Shown here: positions 1-7,680 of the stretch, piece by piece
Position numbering within the stretch: the first letter of the stretch is position 1
How the letters are laid out: the number at the start of each line of letters is the position of its first letter
Assembly: GCA_021817755.1 (NCBI GenBank)
Contig: JAKAGC010000139.1
Coordinates: 1-8,361 of the forward strand
DNA from: Acidobacteriota bacterium
GTDB taxonomy: Bacteria; Acidobacteriota; Aminicenantia; UBA2199
Length of the DNA stretch: 8,361 bases
Reading direction: 5' to 3'
Notes under the pieces: model-generated
Told to the model about the DNA's origin: nothing
What the model saw: the letters and a program-made list of their open reading frames with translations, nothing else
Database searches by the model: none
Position numbers and translations under genes: made by a program

Positions 1-1022
1 GAATGCAATTATGCATGGTTGATAATACAATAATTAATGATCCCAGTTTATTAAAAAAATCATTGCAAGATAACGGAATTAATATCATAAGAATAACTTC
101 CTCACTTTTTAACCGGATGATACAGGCGGATATTGAAATATTTGATGGATTGGAATATTTATTAATTGGAGGAGATATCCCGGATCCATCAAATATTAAT
201 CGTTTAAGAGAACAGTTTCCTTTACTTCATATCATATTAGGATATGGTCCTGCGGAGAATACTACTTTTTCAATTGCACATGTAATTGATGGAGAATATT
301 CAAATGTACCAATCGGGAAACCAATTTCAAATTCAACTGTCTATATATTTGATCGATTCGGTCATATGCAGCCGATAGGAATTTCCGGGGAATTATGGGT
401 CGGAGGCGATGGAAGTGCTCGAGGTTACTTAAACGATCCCGAATTAACAGCAGAAAGATTCATATTATTTAATAAGGAAGAATTCTCGTTAAATTTTGAA
501 TTGAATGAAAAATCAGAAATCAGTCCGGAGAGTTTAGCAGGAATTCTTAATACAGAAAATACAGAGGAAATATTATATAGCACAGGTTATTTGGCACGTT
601 GGCTGGAAAATGGGAATATCGAATTGTTGGGTAGAGTAGATTATCATGTTAAAATAAGAGGATACAGACTAGAAAAGGAGCTATCCGTTTCCCGTTCGAA
701 AAAAGCTTCAAAATCACGAATTGCTCCCCGTAATGAAAATGAAGAAAAAATAGCAGGAATTTGGAGTGAAATTTTGGGAAGACCTATTGATGAGCTTTGT
801 ATTGAGGATAATTTTTTCGAGCTTGGGGGGCACTCATTAAAAGCCACTATCCTTGCTGCTCGAGTTCATGAACTATTTAATGTAAATCTTCCTCTTGGGG
901 AATTTTTTAAATCACCGACTATTAAAGGAGTCGCTTCATTAATAAAACTGATCATGAAAGATAAACCACAATCCCATCGAGAACCGGATCAGGAGCAAGA
1001 ATATGAAGAGATTATATTATAA
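1..1022 (+). CDS. NRPS subunit, 3' end: degenerate adenylation domain plus carrier domain (5' partial)
   Basis: This is the C-terminal 339 codons of an NRPS; the reading frame is open to the left edge. The ATG at nt 3 is not the true start: it falls in the strand just after motif A4 (compare GASLMVVPD in the next gene), so A1-A4 lie upstream. Residue numbers count from nt 3. Visible are A5 (YGPAE, 81-85), A6 (GELWVGGDG, 129-137), A7 (STGYLARW, 193-200, where TGD is expected) and A8 (GRVDYHVKIRGYRLE, 210-224). The chain then jumps to KELSVS (225-230), which matches the KALPEP stretch normally found after A10. The AMP-binding C-terminal subdomain, A9 and the A10 lysine are therefore absent. A complete carrier domain follows, with FFELGGHSLKA and phosphopantetheine serine 278, then an acidic tail ending EQEYEEIIL. 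There is no C, E or thioesterase domain after it. The A domain is very likely inactive while the carrier could still be primed. Identity as NRPS is near certain; its role in the pathway is inferred. Confidence 0.93.
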   Translation, partial: MQLCMVDNTIINDPSLLKKSLQDNGINIIRITSSLFNRMIQADIEIFDGLEYLLIGGDIPDPSNINRLREQFPLLHIILGYGPAENTTFSIAHVIDGEYSNVPIGKPISNSTVYIFDRFGHMQPIGISGELWVGGDGSARGYLNDPELTAERFILFNKEEFSLNFELNEKSEISPESLAGILNTENTEEILYSTGYLARWLENGNIELLGRVDYHVKIRGYRLEKELSVSRSKKASKSRIAPRNENEEKIAGIWSEILGRPIDELCIEDNFFELGGHSLKATILAARVHELFNVNLPLGEFFKSPTIKGVASLIKLIMKDKPQSHREPDQEQEYEEIIL

Positions 1023-1100
1023 ATATTCTCTTTTAGTATTCAAATGGAATGACTGTTTAATAAATAATGTATTCTCAGACACCACGCTTTTAATTTAATC

Positions 1101-1107
1101 AAAGGAG
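1101..1107 (+). promoter_or_regulatory. Ribosome binding site of the two-module NRPS gene
   Basis: AAAGGAG lies 10 bases before the ATG at 1118. An in-frame TAA at 1091-1093 rules out a longer upstream start, so site and stop together fix the start codon. The 95-base gap from the previous stop shows no clear promoter or hairpin terminator, which fits co-transcription with the upstream gene. Confidence 0.85.
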
Positions 1108-1117
1108 TAAAAATATA

Positions 1118-4100
1118 ATGGAAAAACTATTTCCCTCAGATGTGACTATTAATCAATTATTTAAAGAACAATTGGAGAAGACACCCGATCATATTGCGCT
1201 GATATCTCCTCATCATTCCCTTTATATTACTTATCGGGAATTGAACCGGCAAGCAGAAGCGGTTGCATTGTTTCTACAAAAAAAGGGAATAATTAGTCAT
1301 GAGTTGATCGGGTTATCCATGTCACGCTCTCCAAGATTGATTATAAGCATCCTGGGAATTTTGAAGGCAGGTTGTGCATATGTCCCGCTAAATCCTCATG
1401 CTCCTATCGACCGTAATAAATATATTCTGGAAGAGTGTGCGATTCGTTTTTTGATTACCGATGATTCTAAAGAGAAAATCTCTTCCTTCGACTCTATATG
1501 TCATATTGTTGAATTTGATACTATAGAAAATGATGATACTGATCCTGGAATGAAAGGACCTAACTATACCCTTCGTGAACCGGAACCTTCCGATATCGCA
1601 TATGTAATTTTTACTTCTGGGTCTACCGGGAAACCTAAAGGCGTTCCGATATCCCATTCCAATTTATCACCTCTTTTACATTGGGGGTACCGGAACCTTG
1701 GAATAAATGAAAAAGACTGTACTTTACACAATCTTTCCTATTATTTCGATTGGTCTGTATGGGAGATATTTATTACTTTAACCACTGGCGCATCTCTAAT
1801 GGTAGTTCCTGACGATACTCTATTAAATGCGGAAAAATGTATTGATTTAATTGAAGTGCACCATGTTACCGTTTTACATGTCACTCCCAGTCAGTACAGG
1901 TATTATACTCTCATAGGAAAACGGCTTGAAACGTTACGTTACCTTTTTATAGGTGCTGAGAAGTTCCCTGTGGATTTATTGGAACAAAGTATCGCTTCTG
2001 TAGATACAAAATGTCGTATTTTTAATATGTATGGCCCGACAGAAGCCACAATTATCTCCGCTACGCTTGAAGTCGATCCCTCGAAATTGGATTTCTATAA
2101 ACGTTTATCCAGTATTCCTATCGGATATGCTGTGGGGAATACTCAATTGATCATTTTAAATGATGATGGCCTACAATGTCCTCCCAATGAATGGGGAGAA
2201 CTTTATATAGGGGGAGATTGTATATCAAGGGGATACCTGAACAATCCCCAATTAACCGCTGAACGTTTTATATTTTCAAATAAAGAATTAGCACGAACTA
2301 TTACCGATAGTAATATCATTAAAGCTAACAATTTCTATAAAACCGGTGATCGCTGCCGTGTTTTGGAAGATGGTAGTATCGAATTCCAGGAGCGAATCGA
2401 TCATCAGGTAAAACTCCGTGGTTTTCGTATTGAATTGGGAGAAATTCAAAATTGTCTATTGACGCATCCCAAAATTCATGAGGCGGTTGTACTCCTAAGA
2501 GAAAATAAGAGTGGGGAACCTTATCTTTGCGCTTATATTATCGGAACCGGAAAAGGAGAAGATTTACCGGATTCTAATGAATTAAAAGTTTTTCTTAAGG
2601 ATTCTCTTCCCCAATATATGATTCCATCATTTTTTATTCCCATTGAACAGATACCCTTGAATCCAAATGGGAAAATTGATCGAAATGCATTACCCGAACC
2701 TCAATTAAAAAAAGAAAGGAGAACCGATGTATCTCTTAATCCGGTGGAAAAGAAATTAATCCAAATATGGGCGGATGTTCTTAATATCGATGAAGATTTG
2801 ATTCATCCTGATGATAATTTTTTCGATGTAGGTGGAGATTCATTAAAAGCAACGATGATGCTTTCCAGGATTAAAAATGAATTTGGAAAAGAAATATCCA
2901 TGAAAGATGTATTTATTAATCCTTTTATAAAAGAATTATCCGTACTTTTTGATAAAGAAAGGAATATTCAACATGTTTTTAAACTGGAATTGGTTGATGA
3001 GAAGAAATTTTATCCCATGTCAACAATGCAAAAAGGGATATATGTACTGACTCAGATCGGTGGTAAATCTACTGTATTTAATATCCCGGACGTAAGATTT
3101 ATTGAAGGAAATTTTAATATCGAAAGAATTAAAGAGAGTTTTCTATGTCTTATACGCCGTCACGAGAGCCTTCGAACTTCCTTCGGAATAATAGATGGAG
3201 AACATGTTCAGATAATTCATGATAATGTAGAATTTTATTTGGAAGACCTGGGAATTGCTGAAGAAGATAAATTAAATACCTGCATTATGAACTTTATCCG
3301 TCCTTTCGATCTTGAAGTGCCTCCGTTACTAAGGGCGGGAATATTAAAACTTACTAACGGAAAATATCTCTTATTGACTGATATTCATCATTCCGTTTCC
3401 GATGGTACATCCCAGGAAGTATTATTCCATGAACTCAAACGGAGTTATGATGGTTATAGATTACCCCCAGTAATATTCAGGTATAAAGATTTCTCCAATT
3501 GGCAAAAGAAAACTCTTGAGAATAATATCGAAACACAGGAAAAATACTGGCTAGAAAAATTCAAAGGAGAAATACCGATTATTGAGTTACCATTGGATTT
3601 TAACCGGCCAAGAGTACAGAGTTTCGAAGGTAAATATCTCGTATTTTATCTGGATAAAGAGAAAACGGATTTTTTAAAGCAATTGGCATCAAAAGAAAAT
3701 GCTACGCTTTATATGGTTTTGATTGGTATTTTTCAATATGCAATAAGTATCTGGTGCAACCGGGAAGAAATGATTCTCGGTATTCCACTTGCCGGGAGAA
3801 GGCACCCCGAAATCGAACAACTAATAGGGATGTTTATTCAAACATTACCTCTAAGATTCCGGATTGATAGGAATTTGGATTTTCGGAATTTATTAAATAA
3901 TGTAAAAAAAGATATCCTGGACACCTTTGAAAATCAGGATTATCCATTAGAAATGTTGTTGGAAAAATTAAAATGGAACAGGGATCCCAGTCGAAATCCT
4001 TTGTATGATATTATCTTTGTTTTGCAGAATATGGTACATTACCCCGATGTTTCCCAGGAAGATGCGATTCTTTATAAAGAAAAATTAACACTTATTCCTT

Positions 4101-4330
4101 ATTTCTTCAGGAATAGTGTCGCCAGGTCTGATATTGCATTGACTGTTTCAGAAAAGGAGAATGGTTTGGAGTTTGTTCTTGAATACTGCACCAAACTCTT
4201 TAAAGAATCTACTATTTATCGTATAATTCATTACTATAATAAAATTGTGGATAAAGTATTATCTAATCCCGAGATTCGATTGAAAGATATCGACATTTTT
4301 ATAGAGGAAGATAAGAAGGAGATTTTAAAT
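1118..4330 (+). other. Module 1 of the two-module NRPS (A-T-C)
   Basis: By alignment to the PheA positions of Stachelhaus, the pocket residues are D211, W212, W215, H254, F277, G279, M304, I312, I313 and K519, read as DWWHFGMIIK. I do not recognise this code; the Trp after the conserved Asp is unusual and a bulky-walled pocket suggests a small or polar substrate, which is a guess. The carrier has Asp before the active serine (GGDSL). The condensation domain has C1-like MSTMQKGIY, C3 HHSVSDG, C4 YKDFSNW (789), C5 GIPLAGR (888) and C6 GMFIQTLPLR (904), all intact. Having no C domain before it, this is a candidate initiation module. Confidence 0.85.
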
Positions 4331-7300
4331 ATGTTGTATGCTAAAGAGAGGGAATTCCCAATTAATAAAACGATACATGGATTATTTAGGGAACAGGTGG
4401 AGCGGACCCCGGATCATATCGCATTAATTTCACCCGGGGAGAATCCGAATCAGATTTCATACCGTGTTTTGGATGAACAGTCATTCCGGTTAGCACGGTA
4501 TCTTCATTCACTTCAGTTACATGACAATGAATTGATCGGTATTATGATGCATCGATCGCTTGAATTAGTAATCGGGATGTTGGGTATTTTAAAGACAGGA
4601 AGTGCCTATGTTCCTTTAAATCCTTCCGCTCCCGTTGAACGCAATAAATTTATACTTGCAGATTGCGGCATCCGTTATCTGATTACAAATTTGACCGGAC
4701 CCGATATAGATGAATTGAAAAAAGTGTGTCATGTTATATTTGTCGATCATTCTGAACAGTTTATTAAGGATGAGCATTCTATTAGCGCTGAGACTAAATT
4801 ACCGGATCGATACGATTCAACCAATATTGCATATGTCATATATACATCAGGTTCTACAGGACATCCGAAAGGAGTACCGATATCTCATTCTAATTTTTGC
4901 CAATTGGTACATTGGGGATATAAAAACCTTGGTTTAGGTGAAGATGATAAAACTCTTCATAATCTATCCTATTATTTCGATTGGTCCGTATGGGAGATTT
5001 TTCTAACAATCACCTCCGGTGCAGCCCTTGTAGTCGTTCCCGATTATTTCTTACTCGATACAATTGCTTGTATTGATTTAATAAATAGACTCGGTATTTC
5101 TGTTTTACATGTTACACCCAGTCAATATGGTTATTACGTATCTGCCGGTAAATTCCTCGGTTCTCTCCGTTATTTGTGTATTGGGGCTGAAAAATTCTCT
5201 ACTGAACTCCTGGAACGAAGTCTTACTACTATAAATAGTCAATGCCGGATTTTTAATATGTACGGTCCCACTGAAGCGACTATTATTTCAGCGATATTAG
5301 AAATAAATCGTTCCAATCCCGAAACCTACAAAGGAATATCCAGTATTCCTATCGGGAAAGCGGTGGGAAACATCGATTTAATTATCCTGGATCAGAAGAT
5401 GAATCCCTGCCCGATAAATATATGGGGTGAACTTTATATTGGTGGAGATTGTTTATCACAGGGGTATTTGAACAATCCGGAATTAACGATTGACAGGTTT
5501 ATTCCATTTACCCACGAATTACACGAAACAATACGAACCTCCACTAACACAGTCACAGATACTCTATACAAAACCGGTGATTTATGCAGGTGGCTTGAGG
5601 ACCCAGCCAATCCTGGCAATTTAATCATTGAATTTCTTGAACGAATAGACCATCAAGTGAAGATACGTGGATTCCGCATCGAACTAGGAGAAATTGAGAG
5701 TAAAATTCTTGCTCATCCGGACATTCAAGAAGCAATCGTATTGGATAGAGATAATAATACCGGGGAAAAATATCTTTGCGCTTATATTGTCGGAAAGAAT
5801 GGAAAAGATGGAATCCCATCAGCATCCGAATTGAAGAGTTATCTAAGTGATTTACTTCCCGGTTATATGATCCCAACGTTTTTTGTTCCAATCGATAACA
5901 TTCCACTTAATCCCAATGGAAAAATAGATAGAAAAGCATTACCGGTCCCTGATTTTAGCAGTCACACAAACCGTGAAATAGTATTGATCGATAGTATTGA
6001 GGACCAAATTGCTTCCATATGGTCCGAATTATTAGGTATAGATAAATCATTAATCAGCCGCGAAGATAATTTTCTTGATCTTGGTGGACATTCATTAAAA
6101 GCCACTCGAATGGCAGCCCGTATTCATCAGGAATTCAATTTCCGTTTAACAATGGAGGTATTTTTCGAGGATCCTACATTAGAAGCAGTTTCCAAACTAA
6201 TTCGAAAAGATGCTGGAAAAGACCATTATGTCTCAATTGAAGCTTCGGAAGAGAAAGAATATTATCCCTTATCTCCGGGACAGGCCCGTTTTTATTTTAT
6301 CCAGACTATAAATCCTTCCAGTACAGTTTACAATATTTTCGATGGTTATATCTTCAAAGGGAAACTGGATATCCAAAGGTTGGAATATACGTTGCAGAAA
6401 TTAATTCAAAGACATGACAGTTTAAGAACTTCATTTGTAGTACAGGATCGGAATATCGTACAAAAAATAGCCTCTCATATCGATTACAAGTTGGATTTTA
6501 GTGTTGCGGATAATACTCTGGATATTGGAAATGAGATCGATAAATCTGTAATTCCCTTCGATCTATCGAATGCCCCTTTATTAAAAATGCGGGTGGTAAA
6601 ATTGGAAGAAGAAAAATTCCTTGTTATTTTCAATATGCATCATATTATTGGTGATCTGGTATCGATGCAGATATTCGTTAATGAATTAATGATGATATAT
6701 AATGAAGAGGAAGAAAAATTACCTCCTATGTTTCTTCAATATAAGGATTATTCGGAATGGTGGCACAGACTTGTAAAGTCCGGTGATATTTCAAAACAGG
6801 AGCAGTACTGGTTAAAAGAATTTAGCAAAGAAATAATTCCTTTAAAATTGCCTTACGATTTTGAGCGTCCACTAGTCCAGAGCTATGAAGGCCAAACTTT
6901 TAATTTTGAAATAAATGCTTCGGATGTTGAGAAATTGAGAAAAATGGTTGCTTTAAAAGAAACCACTATGTACGTTATGATGTTAACTCTCTTCTATATT
7001 TTATTATCAAAGATTAGCGGTCAGAATGATGTAACTATAGGAACTCCGGTTGTCGGACGCGATCATTCAGAGTTATATAATATCCTCGGGGTATTTATAA
7101 ATACACTTGCATTGCGTAATACTGTTCCCGGAGATAAATCATTTTTTCAATTTCTCGCTGAGATTAGACGCAAAACTCTTGAAGCATTTGATAATCAGGA
7201 GTACCCTTTCGATTACCTGGTAAAAAAAGTATGGAATGAAAGAGAAAAAGTTCGAAATCCAATATATGATGTACTATATACTTATCAGAAAGCCACACTG

Positions 7301-7624
7301 GATCTTGGTGAAAATATAGGTAATTCAGGTGAAAACCGGATGTCCCTTTCCAATTTTAATTTATTTTCACGTGAACAAGCCACGATCATGCTGGACTTAA
7401 TATTTGTCGTAGGTGAGTCCGATGATTCAAAAACGCTTAATGTATACATCGGATTTTGCACTAAGCTGTTCAAACCCAAAACCATTGAAGGATTTAAGGA
7501 TATATTCAATAACATCCTTAGAAGCATTATTGAGAACCCTAATATTATTTTGGATGAAATAAAAATTGCTCATGAGCTTAAAACAGCCGAAGCTGAAATT
7601 CCACAAATTTCCTTCGGATTTTAA
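1118..7624 (+). CDS. Two-module non-ribosomal peptide synthetase, A-T-C-A-T-C
   Basis: A complete cytosolic multienzyme of 2168 residues that adenylates two amino acids, holds them on phosphopantetheine carriers and condenses them. Domains in order (approximate residues): A 10-525 with A3 FTSGSTGKPKG at 165, YGPTE 305, TGD 409 and A10 lysine 519; T about 545-620 with serine 575 in GGDSLKA; C about 630-1065 with HHSVSDG 757-763; A 1084-1605 with A3 at 1239, YGPTE 1382, TGD 1486 and A10 lysine 1602; T about 1625-1700 with serine 1659 in GGHSLKA; C about 1715-2150 with HHIIGDL 1841-1847. All core motifs are present, so both modules look active. Both C domains resemble the LCL type (for example RRHESLRTSF), and no epimerisation domain is seen. 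The protein starts directly at an A domain with only a short leader, as initiation modules do, and ends in the C-A linker (last residues ISFGF). There is no terminal thioesterase, so a downstream subunit must continue. It sits between two other NRPS genes on the same strand. Substrates are not predictable with confidence. Confidence 0.97.
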   Translation: MEKLFPSDVTINQLFKEQLEKTPDHIALISPHHSLYITYRELNRQAEAVALFLQKKGIISHELIGLSMSRSPRLIISILGILKAGCAYVPLNPHAPIDRNKYILEECAIRFLITDDSKEKISSFDSICHIVEFDTIENDDTDPGMKGPNYTLREPEPSDIAYVIFTSGSTGKPKGVPISHSNLSPLLHWGYRNLGINEKDCTLHNLSYYFDWSVWEIFITLTTGASLMVVPDDTLLNAEKCIDLIEVHHVTVLHVTPSQYRYYTLIGKRLETLRYLFIGAEKFPVDLLEQSIASVDTKCRIFNMYGPTEATIISATLEVDPSKLDFYKRLSSIPIGYAVGNTQLIILNDDGLQCPPNEWGELYIGGDCISRGYLNNPQLTAERFIFSNKELARTITDSNIIKANNFYKTGDRCRVLEDGSIEFQERIDHQVKLRGFRIELGEIQNCLLTHPKIHEAVVLLRENKSGEPYLCAYIIGTGKGEDLPDSNELKVFLKDSLPQYMIPSFFIPIEQIPLNPNGKIDRNALPEPQLKKERRTDVSLNPVEKKLIQIWADVLNIDEDLIHPDDNFFDVGGDSLKATMMLSRIKNEFGKEISMKDVFINPFIKELSVLFDKERNIQHVFKLELVDEKKFYPMSTMQKGIYVLTQIGGKSTVFNIPDVRFIEGNFNIERIKESFLCLIRRHESLRTSFGIIDGEHVQIIHDNVEFYLEDLGIAEEDKLNTCIMNFIRPFDLEVPPLLRAGILKLTNGKYLLLTDIHHSVSDGTSQEVLFHELKRSYDGYRLPPVIFRYKDFSNWQKKTLENNIETQEKYWLEKFKGEIPIIELPLDFNRPRVQSFEGKYLVFYLDKEKTDFLKQLASKENATLYMVLIGIFQYAISIWCNREEMILGIPLAGRRHPEIEQLIGMFIQTLPLRFRIDRNLDFRNLLNNVKKDILDTFENQDYPLEMLLEKLKWNRDPSRNPLYDIIFVLQNMVHYPDVSQEDAILYKEKLTLIPYFFRNSVARSDIALTVSEKENGLEFVLEYCTKLFKESTIYRIIHYYNKIVDKVLSNPEIRLKDIDIFIEEDKKEILNMLYAKEREFPINKTIHGLFREQVERTPDHIALISPGENPNQISYRVLDEQSFRLARYLHSLQLHDNELIGIMMHRSLELVIGMLGILKTGSAYVPLNPSAPVERNKFILADCGIRYLITNLTGPDIDELKKVCHVIFVDHSEQFIKDEHSISAETKLPDRYDSTNIAYVIYTSGSTGHPKGVPISHSNFCQLVHWGYKNLGLGEDDKTLHNLSYYFDWSVWEIFLTITSGAALVVVPDYFLLDTIACIDLINRLGISVLHVTPSQYGYYVSAGKFLGSLRYLCIGAEKFSTELLERSLTTINSQCRIFNMYGPTEATIISAILEINRSNPETYKGISSIPIGKAVGNIDLIILDQKMNPCPINIWGELYIGGDCLSQGYLNNPELTIDRFIPFTHELHETIRTSTNTVTDTLYKTGDLCRWLEDPANPGNLIIEFLERIDHQVKIRGFRIELGEIESKILAHPDIQEAIVLDRDNNTGEKYLCAYIVGKNGKDGIPSASELKSYLSDLLPGYMIPTFFVPIDNIPLNPNGKIDRKALPVPDFSSHTNREIVLIDSIEDQIASIWSELLGIDKSLISREDNFLDLGGHSLKATRMAARIHQEFNFRLTMEVFFEDPTLEAVSKLIRKDAGKDHYVSIEASEEKEYYPLSPGQARFYFIQTINPSSTVYNIFDGYIFKGKLDIQRLEYTLQKLIQRHDSLRTSFVVQDRNIVQKIASHIDYKLDFSVADNTLDIGNEIDKSVIPFDLSNAPLLKMRVVKLEEEKFLVIFNMHHIIGDLVSMQIFVNELMMIYNEEEEKLPPMFLQYKDYSEWWHRLVKSGDISKQEQYWLKEFSKEIIPLKLPYDFERPLVQSYEGQTFNFEINASDVEKLRKMVALKETTMYVMMLTLFYILLSKISGQNDVTIGTPVVGRDHSELYNILGVFINTLALRNTVPGDKSFFQFLAEIRRKTLEAFDNQEYPFDYLVKKVWNEREKVRNPIYDVLYTYQKATLDLGENIGNSGENRMSLSNFNLFSREQATIMLDLIFVVGESDDSKTLNVYIGFCTKLFKPKTIEGFKDIFNNILRSIIENPNIILDEIKIAHELKTAEAEIPQISFGF
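4331..7624 (+). other. Module 2 of the two-module NRPS (A-T-C)
   Basis: The pocket residues are D1288, W1289, W1292, H1331, C1354, G1356, M1381, I1389, I1390 and K1602, read as DWWHCGMIIK. This differs from module 1 at one position (Phe to Cys), so the same or a closely related substrate is likely. The core of the A domain lines up with module 1 without gaps at an offset of 1077 residues (3231 bases). The carrier is GGHSL. The terminal condensation domain has HHIIGDL at C3, with the second His and the Asp kept but Gly replaced by Leu, then C4 YKDYSEW (1875), C5 IGTPVVGR (1974) and C6 GVFINTLALR (1991). It probably condenses onto an acceptor carried by the next protein. Confidence 0.85.
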
Positions 7625-7667
7625 AAAAAACCTCAGTTAAAGTCCTAATCGATTCGAAGTAAACGCT

Positions 7668-7673
7668 AAGGAG
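7668..7673 (+). promoter_or_regulatory. Ribosome binding site of the third NRPS gene
   Basis: AAGGAG lies 7 bases before the ATG at 7681. An in-frame TAA at 7660-7662 excludes any earlier start, so the short N-terminus of the next protein is real in this sequence. The 56-base gap after the previous stop has no visible terminator, consistent with an operon. Confidence 0.85.
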
Positions 7674-7680
7674 TAAACAC

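Noticed and set aside
3..5. ATG at nt 3 as the start of the first gene
   Set aside because: The encoded residues are internal to an A domain (strand after A4), no ribosome binding site can be seen, and the codon before it (xGA) fits the conserved Gly of that region. The gene begins upstream.
660..720. A frameshift, or a methyltransferase insertion between A8 and A9, in the first gene
   Set aside because: The frame is continuous from A8 into the carrier domain with no stop or frame change. The distance is shorter than normal, not longer, so it is a deletion and no inserted domain is present.
644..847. Open frames on the minus strand (also 1388-1657, 5434-5628, 5625-5906, 7285-7527)
   Set aside because: Each lies entirely inside a strongly supported NRPS coding region, shows no domain motifs, and has no convincing ribosome binding site.
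1114..1119. TATAAT matching a -10 promoter box
   Set aside because: It overlaps the start codon of the second gene and lies after its ribosome binding site, so it cannot drive that gene. No paired -35 was seen.
4731..4937. Short plus-strand open frame inside the second A domain
   Set aside because: It is an alternate frame over the A3 region (TSGSTG) of the real protein and shows no independent signal.
7625..7667. Transcription terminator between the second and third genes
   Set aside because: Only a run of A and small palindromes (ATCGAT, TTCGAA) are present. There is no GC-rich stem followed by T residues.
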